From an uncultured Clostridia bacterium (GTDB lineage Bacteria; Bacillota; Clostridia; TANB77; CAG-508), in assembly GCA_904381285.1 (NCBI GenBank), contig CAJFII010000001.1, positions 62,001 to 126,000 of the forward strand: 64,000 nucleotides of DNA, given 5' to 3'. The notes under the pieces are model-generated. The model saw only the letters and a list, made by a program, of their open reading frames with translations. It had not been told where the DNA came from and ran no database searches. The stretch's first letter is position 1, and each line of letters starts with the position of its first letter. Below are positions 19,681-27,246 of the stretch, in pieces. Position numbers and translations under genes: made by a program.

Positions 19681-20367
19681 ATGATAGAATTTAGGAACGT
19701 AAGTAAAGTATATAGTACGGGAACAGAAGCTGTTCATAATGCTAATTTTTCAATTGAAAAAGGAGAATTTGCATTTTTGGTAGGCTCATCTGGTTCAGGA
19801 AAATCTACTTTAATTAAACTTATATTAAAAGAAGAAGAACCTACTTCAGGAAATATAATCATTAATGGAAAAGATACAACTTTTTTAAAACAAAGCAGAA
19901 TACCATATTTAAGAAGAAGTATGGGGGTAGTATTTCAAGATTTTAGGCTTTTACCAGATAAAACAGTTTATGAAAATGTAGCATTTGCAATGTATATTGT
20001 AAAAGCAACACCAAGACATATAAGAAGACAAGTTCCAATGGTTTTATCACTTGTTGGATTAAGTGGAAAAGCAAAAATGTATCCAAATGAACTATCAGGA
20101 GGAGAGCAACAAAGAGTTGCACTTGCAAGAGCATTAGTTAATAATCCTTCTATGCTAATTGCAGATGAACCTACAGGAAACTTGGATCCAGATACTGCCT
20201 GGGATATTATGATGTTATTAAACGAAATCAACATGAGAGGAACAACTATAATTGTTGCAACTCATGCAAAAGATATTGTAGATAGAATGAAAAAGAGAGT
20301 TATACAAATAGATAAAGGTAATATCATAAGAGATGATAAAAAAGGTGGTTATGATAGTGAAATATAA
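19681..20367 (+). CDS. ftsE: FtsE, ABC ATPase of the FtsEX complex
   Basis: A 228-residue ATPase that with FtsX controls peptidoglycan hydrolases at the septum or sidewall. Walker A GSSGSGKST (about 36-44), signature LSGGEQQRVALARAL and Walker B MLIADEPTGNLD are complete. Starts at ATG after ACAAGGAG. It overlaps ftsX by 17 bases. Confidence 0.95.
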   Translation: MIEFRNVSKVYSTGTEAVHNANFSIEKGEFAFLVGSSGSGKSTLIKLILKEEEPTSGNIIINGKDTTFLKQSRIPYLRRSMGVVFQDFRLLPDKTVYENVAFAMYIVKATPRHIRRQVPMVLSLVGLSGKAKMYPNELSGGEQQRVALARALVNNPSMLIADEPTGNLDPDTAWDIMMLLNEINMRGTTIIVATHAKDIVDRMKKRVIQIDKGNIIRDDKKGGYDSEI

Positions 20368-21259
20368 TGTTGTTAGTTATTTGATAGGAGAAGGATTTAG
20401 AAATATATTCAAAAATAAAAAATCTACAATCTCAGCTCTTACTGTTATGTGTTTATGCATGCTTGTATTTGGAATATTCTTTATAATAGGTGAAAATATA
20501 AATAATATTATGAATACAATAGAAGATGCACAAGGAATGAAAGTATTTTTTAAAACTGAAACATCAGAAGAAAGAATACAAGAAATAGGAGAGCAATTAA
20601 GAAATGTACCAGGAATAAATAGTATAGAATATGTTTCAAAAGAAGAAGGACTAAATGAAATAAAGGAAAGTTGGAAAGATAATGCAGATCTATTAGAAGG
20701 AATAGAATTCGAAAATATGCAAGCAGCATATAAAATTACATTATCAGACTTATCTATGAATATACAAGTTCAAGAAAATATAAAAACTATAGTTGGTGAC
20801 GATTTAGATGAAATAACTAGTAGTAATGATGAAATTGCTACACTAATGGCAATAGGAAGAGGAATAAGAATTTTTACATTTGCTTTGCTTGTAATATTAG
20901 TTGGAATTTCTTTAGTAATAATTGCTAATACAATTAAATTGGCAGTACATGCAAGAAGAAAAGAAATATCTATTATGAAATATGTTGGAGCAACAAATAG
21001 TTTTATTAGGTGGCCATTCATAGTAGAAGGTATTATAATAGGAATAGTAGCAGCACTTATAGCAATATTAATTATCGGATTAGCATATAATGCTCTAGTA
21101 CCTAAGTTATTAGAATCAGACGTTGTTAAAAAACTTGAAATAACATTTGTAAGTTTTTCAGATATGTTCAATTTAATAATTATTATATATCTTGCTTTAG
21201 GAATTGGAATTGGCGTAGTAGGAAGTATGATGTCGATGAAAAAATATCTAGAAGTGTAA
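20351..21259 (+). CDS. ftsX: FtsX, membrane subunit of the FtsEX complex
   Basis: A 302-residue protein with the FtsX pattern: N-terminal NVVSYLIGEGFRNIFKNKKSTISALTVM, one membrane helix, an extracytoplasmic domain (about 45-165, IEDAQGMKVFFKTETSEERIQEIGEQLRNVPGI), then three more helices with YVGATNSFIRWPFIVEG. ATG 20351 follows AAAGGTGG. The extracytoplasmic domain is expected to engage the hydrolase encoded next. Confidence 0.93.
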   Translation: MIVKYNVVSYLIGEGFRNIFKNKKSTISALTVMCLCMLVFGIFFIIGENINNIMNTIEDAQGMKVFFKTETSEERIQEIGEQLRNVPGINSIEYVSKEEGLNEIKESWKDNADLLEGIEFENMQAAYKITLSDLSMNIQVQENIKTIVGDDLDEITSSNDEIATLMAIGRGIRIFTFALLVILVGISLVIIANTIKLAVHARRKEISIMKYVGATNSFIRWPFIVEGIIIGIVAALIAILIIGLAYNALVPKLLESDVVKKLEITFVSFSDMFNLIIIIYLALGIGIGVVGSMMSMKKYLEV

Positions 21260-21271
21260 GGAGAGGAACCT

Positions 21272-22462
21272 ATGAAGAAAAAAATATTAATAAGTTTAGT
21301 TTTAATTATTGTATGCTCTAGTATGACTCTATATTCTTTTGCAGCATCTGTAACAGATTTGCAAAATCAAAAAACAGAAGCTCAAAATCAGAAGAAAGAA
21401 TTAGAAGCTCAACAAGATGAAGTACAAGAACAAAAAAGTGAAGCTATGCAAAAAGTAGAAGAATTAGATTCACAAATTTTGGATAGTGAGTCACAACTAG
21501 ATAATTTAAATGCAAAAGTAGAAGAATTAGAAAATTCAATAGCACAAAAGGAAAAAGAACTAGAAGAAGCAGAAGCTAAACAAAAAGAACAAGAAGAAAC
21601 ACTTGAAAAAAGAATAATAGCACAATATAAAACAGGTAAAGTTTCTTATTGGAGTGTTCTTTTAAATCCTAGTAGTTTTTTGGATTTCTTTTCAAATTTA
21701 CATACATTTGAAAAAATAGCAAAACATGATGAAGAATTAATTGAATCCTTAAAACAAGAAAAAGAAAAAATACAAAAAACAAAGGATGAACTAGCAGCAC
21801 AAAAAAGTGAGGTAAAAACAGCAAAAGCAGAGGCTGAAAAAGAAAATGTAAAATTAAAAAATGCAAAAGCTATAAAAAATAGTGAAGTTGCTAAGTTATC
21901 AGATGAAGAAAAAGCAATACAACAAAAAATAGATGAGTTTAATGCTGCTATAGCAGAAGCTGAAACAGAAATTCAAAAAGCATTAGCTAATTCAAATGTT
22001 AAAGAATATCAAGGAAGTTTTTCAGGAACATTAAGTTGGCCATTATCAACAAGTTCATATGGTTATAATATCATTACATCAGGTTATGGAAAAAGAGATC
22101 AACCAACAGCGGGAGCATCTACAAACCATAAAGCACTTGATATAGGTGTTAGATATCAACCTGTATATGCACCAGCAGATGGATATGTTGTAACTGCTCA
22201 AAAAGTTTCAGGATATGGTAACTTTATAATGATTAAACATTCAAATAATTTATATACATGTTATGGACATTTATCTTCTTTTGAAGTTTCTGTTGGACAA
22301 AGTGTAAAAAGAGGAGACGTAATTGCAATATCTGGTAATACTGGTGTTTCAACAGGACCACACTTACATTTTGAAGTAAGATTAAATGGTACAAGCTCTT
22401 CAAAAGTAAATCCATTAAACTATATCTCAGATAGTGTATATTCACAATTAATATTTAGATAA
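21272..22462 (+). CDS. Secreted coiled-coil M23 peptidase (FtsEX-linked hydrolase)
   Basis: A 396-residue exported protein: signal peptide (MKKKILISLVLIIVCSSMTLYSFAA), two long coiled coils (about 30-120 and 150-245) and a LytM/M23 domain (about 275-385) with HKALDIG (HxxxD) and HLHFE zinc motifs, so catalytically intact. The architecture is that of EnvC/PcsB-type hydrolases whose coiled coil is gated by FtsEX, and it is encoded 12 bp after ftsX. I infer it is the FtsEX effector. Confidence 0.9.
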   Translation: MKKKILISLVLIIVCSSMTLYSFAASVTDLQNQKTEAQNQKKELEAQQDEVQEQKSEAMQKVEELDSQILDSESQLDNLNAKVEELENSIAQKEKELEEAEAKQKEQEETLEKRIIAQYKTGKVSYWSVLLNPSSFLDFFSNLHTFEKIAKHDEELIESLKQEKEKIQKTKDELAAQKSEVKTAKAEAEKENVKLKNAKAIKNSEVAKLSDEEKAIQQKIDEFNAAIAEAETEIQKALANSNVKEYQGSFSGTLSWPLSTSSYGYNIITSGYGKRDQPTAGASTNHKALDIGVRYQPVYAPADGYVVTAQKVSGYGNFIMIKHSNNLYTCYGHLSSFEVSVGQSVKRGDVIAISGNTGVSTGPHLHFEVRLNGTSSSKVNPLNYISDSVYSQLIFR

Positions 22463-22483
22463 TCTAAAAAATTTAAATAAAAG

Positions 22484-22516
22484 AAATTAGGACGTAATAG
22501 TAAACGTCCTAATTTC
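22484..22516 (+). terminator. Hairpin terminator
   Basis: AAATTAGGACGT pairs with ACGTCCTAATTT 21 bases after the M23 gene; no strong T-run follows. Confidence 0.6.
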
Positions 22517-22655
22517 ACATCTATTAAAATGTAAGAGGAAACAAAAGACTTTGAAAAAAAGTCTAATATTATTTTGTGAAATTTTTATAAAATTATACTA
22601 TAAAAATTTTTTTTATAGTATAATAATAAAAAAATAAAATTTGTAGGAGGAAAAA

Positions 22656-23861
22656 ATGGAATCTCAAAAAAGAAAAAATATATACAAAGTAGTGATGTTA
22701 GTAGTATTAGTAGCTGTAATTACTTTCATTACAACAACCTTATTTATGTATAAATATATAGGTGGAAATGTTAAATATGTGCAGGTGTCTTCAGAGAATA
22801 GTAAAATATCAAGTGCACTTACAAGTATAAGAAAAATTATAGATAAAAAATTTTTAGGAGAAATTGATGAAGAAAAAATTCTTAATGAAACAATTAAAGG
22901 ATATGTTAAAGGATTAGATGATCCTTATACAGAATATATGACAAAAGAAGAAATGGAAGAATTTAACACTGATATTATGGGAAATTTTACAGGAATAGGA
23001 ATATATCTAACAAATGATGTAGAAAGAAATGTAATTGTAATCATTTCTCCAATAAAGGATTCACCAGCGTATAAAGCAGGAATCTTACCAGGAGACATTA
23101 TTACAAAAGTTGATGGCGTAAGTTATACAGGTGAACAATTAACAGAAGCATCAAATAAAATAAAAGGAGAAATTGGAACAAAAGTAAAATTAGAAATATT
23201 AAGAAATGACGAAACAATAGAACTAGAAATTACAAGAGAACATATAAAAATTAATCATGTAGAAAGCAAAATATTGAATAATAATATAGGATATATTGAA
23301 TTCAATTCTTTTGATGATGGATGTAGTGATGAATTTAAAGAAAAAGTAGAAGAATTAAAAAGCAAAAATATTACTTCTTTAATTATTGATATTAGAAATA
23401 ATGGAGGAGGATTAGTAGATGAAGCAATAAAGATAGCAGATTATATAGTTGAAAAAGATGCTACATTATTAATAACAAAAGATAAAACTGGAGAAGAAGA
23501 AATAACTAAAGCTGAAATTGACCCAATTATAGATGTTCCAATTGTAGTACTAACTAATGAAAGTTCAGCTAGTGCATCTGAAATATTAGCTGGAGCATTA
23601 AAAGATAATGGAAAAGCAACAATTGTAGGAGAAAAAACATATGGAAAAGGAGTTATTCAAGAATTACTTACATTAACTGATGGAAGCGGGCTAAAAATAA
23701 CTACAAGTGAATATTATACTCCAAATAGAAATAAAATAAATGAAGTTGGAATTACACCAGATGTTGAAGTAAAATTAGATGAAGAAGTAGAAGATGAACT
23801 AACAATAGAAGAATCAAAAGATAATCAACTACAAAAAGCAATTGAAATATTAAAAAAATAA
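22656..23861 (+). CDS. S41 C-terminal processing peptidase (CtpA/CtpB type)
   Basis: A 401-residue membrane-anchored serine protease. An N-terminal helix (about 10-31) is followed by a substrate domain, a PDZ domain (about 105-190, GIGIYLTNDVERNVIVIISPIKDSPAYKAGILPGDII) and the S41 core with NESSASASEILAGAL (nucleophile Ser) and GEKTYGKGVIQE (general-base Lys). In Firmicutes such proteases act in cell-envelope and sporulation signalling. It has its own upstream AT-rich region and an AGGAGG site. Confidence 0.9.
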   Translation: MESQKRKNIYKVVMLVVLVAVITFITTTLFMYKYIGGNVKYVQVSSENSKISSALTSIRKIIDKKFLGEIDEEKILNETIKGYVKGLDDPYTEYMTKEEMEEFNTDIMGNFTGIGIYLTNDVERNVIVIISPIKDSPAYKAGILPGDIITKVDGVSYTGEQLTEASNKIKGEIGTKVKLEILRNDETIELEITREHIKINHVESKILNNNIGYIEFNSFDDGCSDEFKEKVEELKSKNITSLIIDIRNNGGGLVDEAIKIADYIVEKDATLLITKDKTGEEEITKAEIDPIIDVPIVVLTNESSASASEILAGALKDNGKATIVGEKTYGKGVIQELLTLTDGSGLKITTSEYYTPNRNKINEVGITPDVEVKLDEEVEDELTIEESKDNQLQKAIEILKK

Positions 23862-23873
23862 ATGAAAATGAGT

Positions 23874-23903
23874 GTGAACATTAGGGAACGCCCTAATGTT
23901 CAC
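23874..23903. terminator. Hairpin after the S41 peptidase gene
   Basis: Perfect inverted repeat GTGAACATTAGGG / CCCTAATGTTCAC with a 4-base loop. No T-run follows, so its role as a terminator is an inference. Confidence 0.55.
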
Positions 23904-23948
23904 CAAAAATTCAAAAAAAGAAAAATTTAAAAAATTTGAAAAAATGTA

Positions 23949-23977
23949 TTGACATATAATGCAAAATTTAGTATACT
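23949..23977 (+). promoter_or_regulatory. Promoter of the tRNA-Val/Asp/Phe cluster
   Basis: TTGACA (23949-23954), exactly 17 bases, TATACT (23972-23977), 21 bases before the first tRNA. Near-consensus, as expected for stable RNA. Confidence 0.85.
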
Positions 23978-23998
23978 AAGCATTGTCGAAAAGAACAA

Positions 23999-24074
23999 GG
24001 TCGCTTAGCTCAGCTGGGAGAGCATCTGCCTTACAAGCAGGGGGTCATAGGTTCGAGCCCTATAGCGACCACCA
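23999..24074 (+). tRNA. tRNA-Val (anticodon TAC)
   Basis: 76 bases with encoded CCA. Acceptor stem GGTCGCT/AGCGACC, anticodon loop CTTACAA, T-loop TTCGAGC. First of three tRNAs. Confidence 0.95.
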
Positions 24075-24086
24075 TTTTCTTTATAC

Positions 24087-24163
24087 GGCCTGGTAGTTCA
24101 GTTGGTTAGAACGCTAGCCTGTCACGCTAGAGGTCGACGGTTCGAGCCCGTTCCAGGTCGCCA
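24087..24163 (+). tRNA. tRNA-Asp (anticodon GTC)
   Basis: 77 bases with encoded CCA. Acceptor stem GGCCTGG/CCAGGTC (one G-T pair), anticodon loop CTGTCAC, discriminator G. Confidence 0.95.
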
Positions 24164-24178
24164 TTTTTTTTATTATAT

Positions 24179-24254
24179 GCCCCGATAGCTCAGTTGGTAG
24201 AGCAAGGGACTGAAAATCCCTGTGTCCCTGGTTCGATTCCAGGTCCGGGCACCA
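24179..24254 (+). tRNA. tRNA-Phe (anticodon GAA)
   Basis: 76 bases with encoded CCA. Anticodon loop CTGAAAA. Acceptor stem GCCCCGA/TCCGGGC contains a C-C mismatch at position 5:68; the rest of the cloverleaf is regular. Confidence 0.93.
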
Positions 24255-24261
24255 ACGACGT

Positions 24262-24286
24262 TTCTGTTCGAACTAATAGAACAGAA
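24262..24286 (+). other. Hairpin downstream of the tRNA cluster
   Basis: Perfect inverted repeat TTCTGTTC / GAACAGAA with a 9-base loop, just before the terminator. May be a processing or pausing structure. Confidence 0.5.
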
Positions 24287-24293
24287 TTGATGC

Positions 24294-24326
24294 AAATATC
24301 ATTCTAGAAAGGATGATATTTTTTTG
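24294..24326 (+). terminator. Terminator of the tRNA cluster
   Basis: AATATCAT / ATGATATT stem followed by TTTTT. Confidence 0.8.
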
Positions 24327-24401
24327 TTGCAAAAATCCAATAAATTTTATTGCCTCACAGAGTCCACAAGTTTTGATGGTACGTCATAACTCATAGGGGG
24401 G

Positions 24402-24426
24402 AGGACTTATGGCAGAGTAAAGTCCT
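24402..24426 (+). other. Stem-loop in the non-coding region after the tRNAs
   Basis: AGGACTT / AAGTCCT with an 11-base loop, within a more GC-rich stretch (about 24355-24445) that could form alternative pairs with the earlier GAGTCC. It does not match a structured RNA family I can name. The rest of 24327-24760 holds only the remnant and promoter listed separately. Confidence 0.35.
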
Positions 24427-24454
24427 GTGCTACGAAGAAATTTCAAGAAAGTGA

Positions 24455-24622
24455 AAGATTATATCTAGCCTAAAAGAAATTGATGAAGAATATAGAACTA
24501 CTTTAATAAATTTTGCTAAATATAAAATTGTAATGTTTACAATGGCTAAAAAAATGAAAATGGAACAAGATAAGAGAAATAAAGTTGCTTTGTATTTGTT
24601 TAATAGTGTAAAATATAGATAA
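24455..24622 (+). pseudogene. Gene remnant (C-terminal fragment, family unknown)
   Basis: An open stretch of 55 codons ending in TAA (IISSLKEIDEEYRTTLINFAKYKIVMFTMAKKMKMEQ...LFNSVKYR) with protein-like composition and no start or ribosome binding site; a stop precedes it. It looks like the tail of a lost gene, probably part of the foreign segment after the tRNAs. I do not recognise the family. Confidence 0.4.
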
Positions 24623-24639
24623 CATACATAAGTAAAAAA

Positions 24640-24668
24640 TTGACGTATTATGTAAAATATGCTATAAT
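24640..24668 (+). promoter_or_regulatory. Strong promoter of the gene at 24762
   Basis: TTGACG (24640-24645), 17 bases, TATAAT (24663-24668). A leader of about 85 bases follows, containing a TGCAAA/TTTGCA hairpin (about 24698-24718). Confidence 0.75.
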
Positions 24669-24761
24669 ATATATAGTGTAGTCCAATAGGATTACATGTG
24701 CAAAACCTCGTGTTTGCAGTATTCCAGTCGACAGTTTAAAAAAAATTTTGGAGGTATCAGT

Positions 24762-25253
24762 ATGAAGATTTGGAATCGGCTTTTTGGAAAGAACAACGAA
24801 AAGGTAAAGGAAGGTAATCTTCCGACACCTATCACACCAGAAGAGGAAAACCTTGCTCCTGCACCTTATGATTATGGTCTTGATGGACTTGAAATTTTCC
24901 TTAGGAGCGGAGATTATGGGTGGACCGAACCTGACGAGAGTCACAAGAAGGTTATTCTTACTAATCCTCTTGACTGCAAGGAAAAAATTTGCCTTATGGG
25001 AATGCTTTCAGCATGGAGAGGCACAGGTCACTCTGAATGGGAAGCTATTCTTGGAGGATGGTTTATTAAGGCAGTGCTTGATGCGATTGAGAAGAATGCC
25101 AATGAGGCAGACATTACTCATCTGTTCAACCGTGATTTTATTGCCTCTCGTGACAGGATATTTACACAGGCTCAGGTGTATGAACACCTCATCAAGTGGT
25201 TCGATATCGTTGAAGAAACGGACGAAGTACTGAAGTTGAGAATCCACATCTAA
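24762..25253 (+). CDS. Unrecognised protein in foreign-looking DNA
   Basis: A 163-residue soluble protein not recognised by family (MKIWNRLFGKNNEKV...EVLKLRIHI), with APAPYDYGLDGLEIFLRSGDYGW, CLMGMLSAWRGTGHSEWEAILGGW and HLIKWFDIVEE. Codon use differs clearly from neighbours: many C- and G-ending codons (CTT, GCC, CTG, ACC). ATG 24762 follows TTGGAGGT. Codon 6 is CGG read in the zero frame, unlike core genes; a +1 shift there would stop within 11 codons. A strong promoter and long leader precede it, and a hairpin block follows. Confidence 0.6.
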   Translation: MKIWNRLFGKNNEKVKEGNLPTPITPEEENLAPAPYDYGLDGLEIFLRSGDYGWTEPDESHKKVILTNPLDCKEKICLMGMLSAWRGTGHSEWEAILGGWFIKAVLDAIEKNANEADITHLFNRDFIASRDRIFTQAQVYEHLIKWFDIVEETDEVLKLRIHI

Positions 25254-25310
25254 CAAAACCAAAAAAAGAAAAATTTATTTTCTTTTCCTTGAAAAAGGTT
25301 TCTTTTTTTA

Positions 25311-25408
25311 TTGCTCCGGAAAAATCGTCAGATTTTTCCGGAGCAACAAGGTTAAGTTACCTTGGCTGTGCATATTCGCGAAGCGAAATGCACATGTGGC
25401 GAAGCCAC
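25311..25408. repeat. Block of four consecutive hairpins with GCGAAGC mini-loops
   Basis: In order: TTGCTCCGGAAAAATC with its perfect 16-base complement and a 4-base loop (25311-25346); AAGGT/ACCTT (25348-25363); TGTGCAT/ATGCACA enclosing TTCGC-GAA-GCGAA (25367-25394); GTGGC-GAA-GCCAC (25396-25408). The last two each contain GCGAAGC, known to form an exceptionally stable single-stranded DNA hairpin. Nothing else is seen in 25254-25676 except the two terminators listed. Confidence 0.75.
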
Positions 25409-25530
25409 TTTTCTTATAATTTTATTGCAATTTATCAAAATTATAATATATTTTAATAAATTGATTGATATTGGTATCAATTGTTATGAGAGCCAAAAAG
25501 TTGTAGATAACTACTTCGTTGGCACCAAAT

Positions 25531-25572
25531 TAAACAACTTATGAACTATAAAGGTTTGTAAGTTGTTTTTTT
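25531..25572 (+). terminator. Terminator-like hairpin
   Basis: AAACAACTTA pairs with TAAGTTGTTT around a 17-base loop, followed by T5. No gene obviously ends just before it; it may belong to a lost gene. Confidence 0.65.
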
Positions 25573-25610
25573 ATGGAATTGTAAGAGTTTAGTAGGAAAT
25601 TATATAAGCA

Positions 25611-25636
25611 AAAATAGGGTTCTAAAATAGAACCCC
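25611..25636 (-). terminator. Terminator of the FGE-like gene
   Basis: On the minus strand GGGTTCTA / TAGAACCC is followed by TATTTTT, 40 bases after the stop of the gene at 25677-26705. Confidence 0.8.
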
Positions 25637-25676
25637 ATTATTGCTCTGATAATTACAAAAAGATTACAGCACATTA

Positions 25677-26705
25677 TTAAACTTTAATATGCATTGCTAC
25701 TCTGGCTACTCCTTCATTTAAACCAGGTTGTGAAAATCTTTTACATGCTGCGGGATAAATGTTTCCTTTTTCATTATAACCTCCTCCTCGTAAAATGTAC
25801 TCACTTTCCACATAATACCTATCCCAAATATCTCTATGGGCAAAAACTTCATATGTCCATTCAGGTAGATTTCCAGTAATATCATATATATTATTTATAC
25901 AATATTGTTTCTTTGTTCCTGTTTTCAGCAATTTTCCTGAATAATTACCAATTTTTGAAGAGTCCTCATAAATAGCTGCTTCCATATTATTTGTTTTACT
26001 AATCCACTTAAGCATAAAATCATGTTCTGACATAAAAGGTAAATGGTATGAAATTTCTTCACATTCATTTTGAGCGTTAAGTGAACGCACCATATGTTGT
26101 AAGACATCTAAGTTATTTCCGTCGTAGATTGTGGGCCATAATCCTTTTTTTGAAAAATAGCGTCTTTTACAAGGTTTAAGCATCTTCCAATTTGTACCTT
26201 TTGTATTTTCATCTATTAATTCAACATATATATGATAGGTTGAAATATAAAAACCGCCAAATTTGGAAACACTTGCTATTTGTTCTTCAAACGGTAAAAT
26301 TTTTACATTATATGGGTTATAGTCTCCAAAAGGATATAGACGTTCCCAGTCACAATGAAATGGCTTATTTTGGGGCTCAATAATCCGATTAGGAAAAATA
26401 CCGAATATGGATGATGTGCCTATTTTGTATGAGTCAAACAAATATCCATACTTCTTCAAAGCTAATACTGGAACCCAAGTGAATTCTAAATCACCATCCA
26501 GACTTTGTATTACAAAACCAGTTAATGGGTCACCTTTCAAATACTGATATCCTGGTGGAATTGGTGGATCCAGGTAAGAAGCAAGATAATCACGCTTTAT
26601 CCTTACGGGAGCTTGTAAAGTATCATTGCTTGCTTTAACAAAAATACTGCCATCTTCTTGTTTTTCGATACAGAAATTCTCTGCATCAATTATGTACCGT
26701 TTCAT
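25677..26705 (-). CDS. Formylglycine-generating-enzyme (SUMF1) family domain protein
   Basis: A 342-residue protein. The C-terminal half carries the SUMF1/FGE-sulfatase pattern: NNIYDITGNLPEWTYE (about 272-287), YILRGGGYNEKG and PAACKR. Proteins of this family include sulfatase activators but also phage and surface proteins with a C-type-lectin-like fold; the copper/cysteine active-site residues of true FGE are not evident, so enzymatic activity is doubtful. Two CGG codons are read in the zero frame (codons 3 and 107), which core genes here avoid, suggesting recent acquisition. No signal peptide. Start at ATG after GGAGGT on the minus strand. Confidence 0.7.
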   Translation of the reverse strand: MKRYIIDAENFCIEKQEDGSIFVKASNDTLQAPVRIKRDYLASYLDPPIPPGYQYLKGDPLTGFVIQSLDGDLEFTWVPVLALKKYGYLFDSYKIGTSSIFGIFPNRIIEPQNKPFHCDWERLYPFGDYNPYNVKILPFEEQIASVSKFGGFYISTYHIYVELIDENTKGTNWKMLKPCKRRYFSKKGLWPTIYDGNNLDVLQHMVRSLNAQNECEEISYHLPFMSEHDFMLKWISKTNNMEAAIYEDSSKIGNYSGKLLKTGTKKQYCINNIYDITGNLPEWTYEVFAHRDIWDRYYVESEYILRGGGYNEKGNIYPAACKRFSQPGLNEGVARVAMHIKV

Positions 26706-26833
26706 ATTCTACCTCCGGTTATTATAATAAATCTGTTATTTACAGTTACATTAACATAATAGAGCAAATTATATGTTAAGTCAATAGTTTGAAAAAAATT
26801 AATTTAAATACAACAAAATATTTCCCAAAACAC

Positions 26834-26862
26834 TTGACTGTTTTTATACATAGATATACAAT
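26834..26862 (+). promoter_or_regulatory. Promoter of padR
   Basis: TTGACT (26834-26839), 17 bases, TACAAT (26857-26862). Confidence 0.75.
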
Positions 26863-26876
26863 GTATAAAAATACAT
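26861..26876 (+). promoter_or_regulatory. Likely PadR operator
   Basis: Perfect inverted repeat ATGTATAAAAATACAT overlapping the -10 element. The ATGT...ACAT form with 8 intervening bases is the known PadR-type operator; repression of its own promoter is inferred. Confidence 0.7.
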
Positions 26877-26907
26877 CGAATTACTATGTATAAAAAGGAG
26901 GATAATT

Positions 26908-27246
26908 ATGAAAGTAGACAAAGAGTTATTAAAAGGAAGTACAACAATGCTTATACTAAATTTGTTGGAAAAAGAAAATATGTATGGCTATCAAATGATT
27001 AAAAGTTTAAAGGAAAAATCTCAAAATGTATTTGAATTAAAGGAAGGAACGCTATATCCAATATTGCATGCTCTAGAAGAAAAAGAATTTGTTATATCTT
27101 ATTGGGATGAAACAGCAAGTAAGAAAAGAAAATATTATTCTATTACCAAAAAAGGGAAAAAACAATTAAAAGAAAAAAAGGAGGAGTGGAAAATTTTTAG
27201 CAGTGGAATAAATCATGTTTTGGGAGGTGTTTCATTTGCAAATTAA
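26908..27246 (+). CDS. PadR-family transcriptional regulator
   Basis: A 112-residue winged-helix regulator of the short PadR type: LLKGSTTMLILNLLEKENMYGYQMIKSL, then LKEGTLYPILHALEEKEFV and KKRKYYSITKKGKKQL. It overlaps the start of the SEDS gene by 11 bases, so it likely represses the pair in response to an unknown signal. RBS AAGGAGG. Confidence 0.92.
   Translation: MKVDKELLKGSTTMLILNLLEKENMYGYQMIKSLKEKSQNVFELKEGTLYPILHALEEKEFVISYWDETASKKRKYYSITKKGKKQLKEKKEEWKIFSSGINHVLGGVSFAN

Noticed and set aside
24355..24445. RNase P, T-box or riboswitch-like RNA
   Set aside because: A stem-loop is visible but no conserved core of these families could be matched.
25362..25544. Short reading frame across the hairpin block
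   Set aside because: It reads through palindromes, has no ribosome binding site and no protein-like composition.
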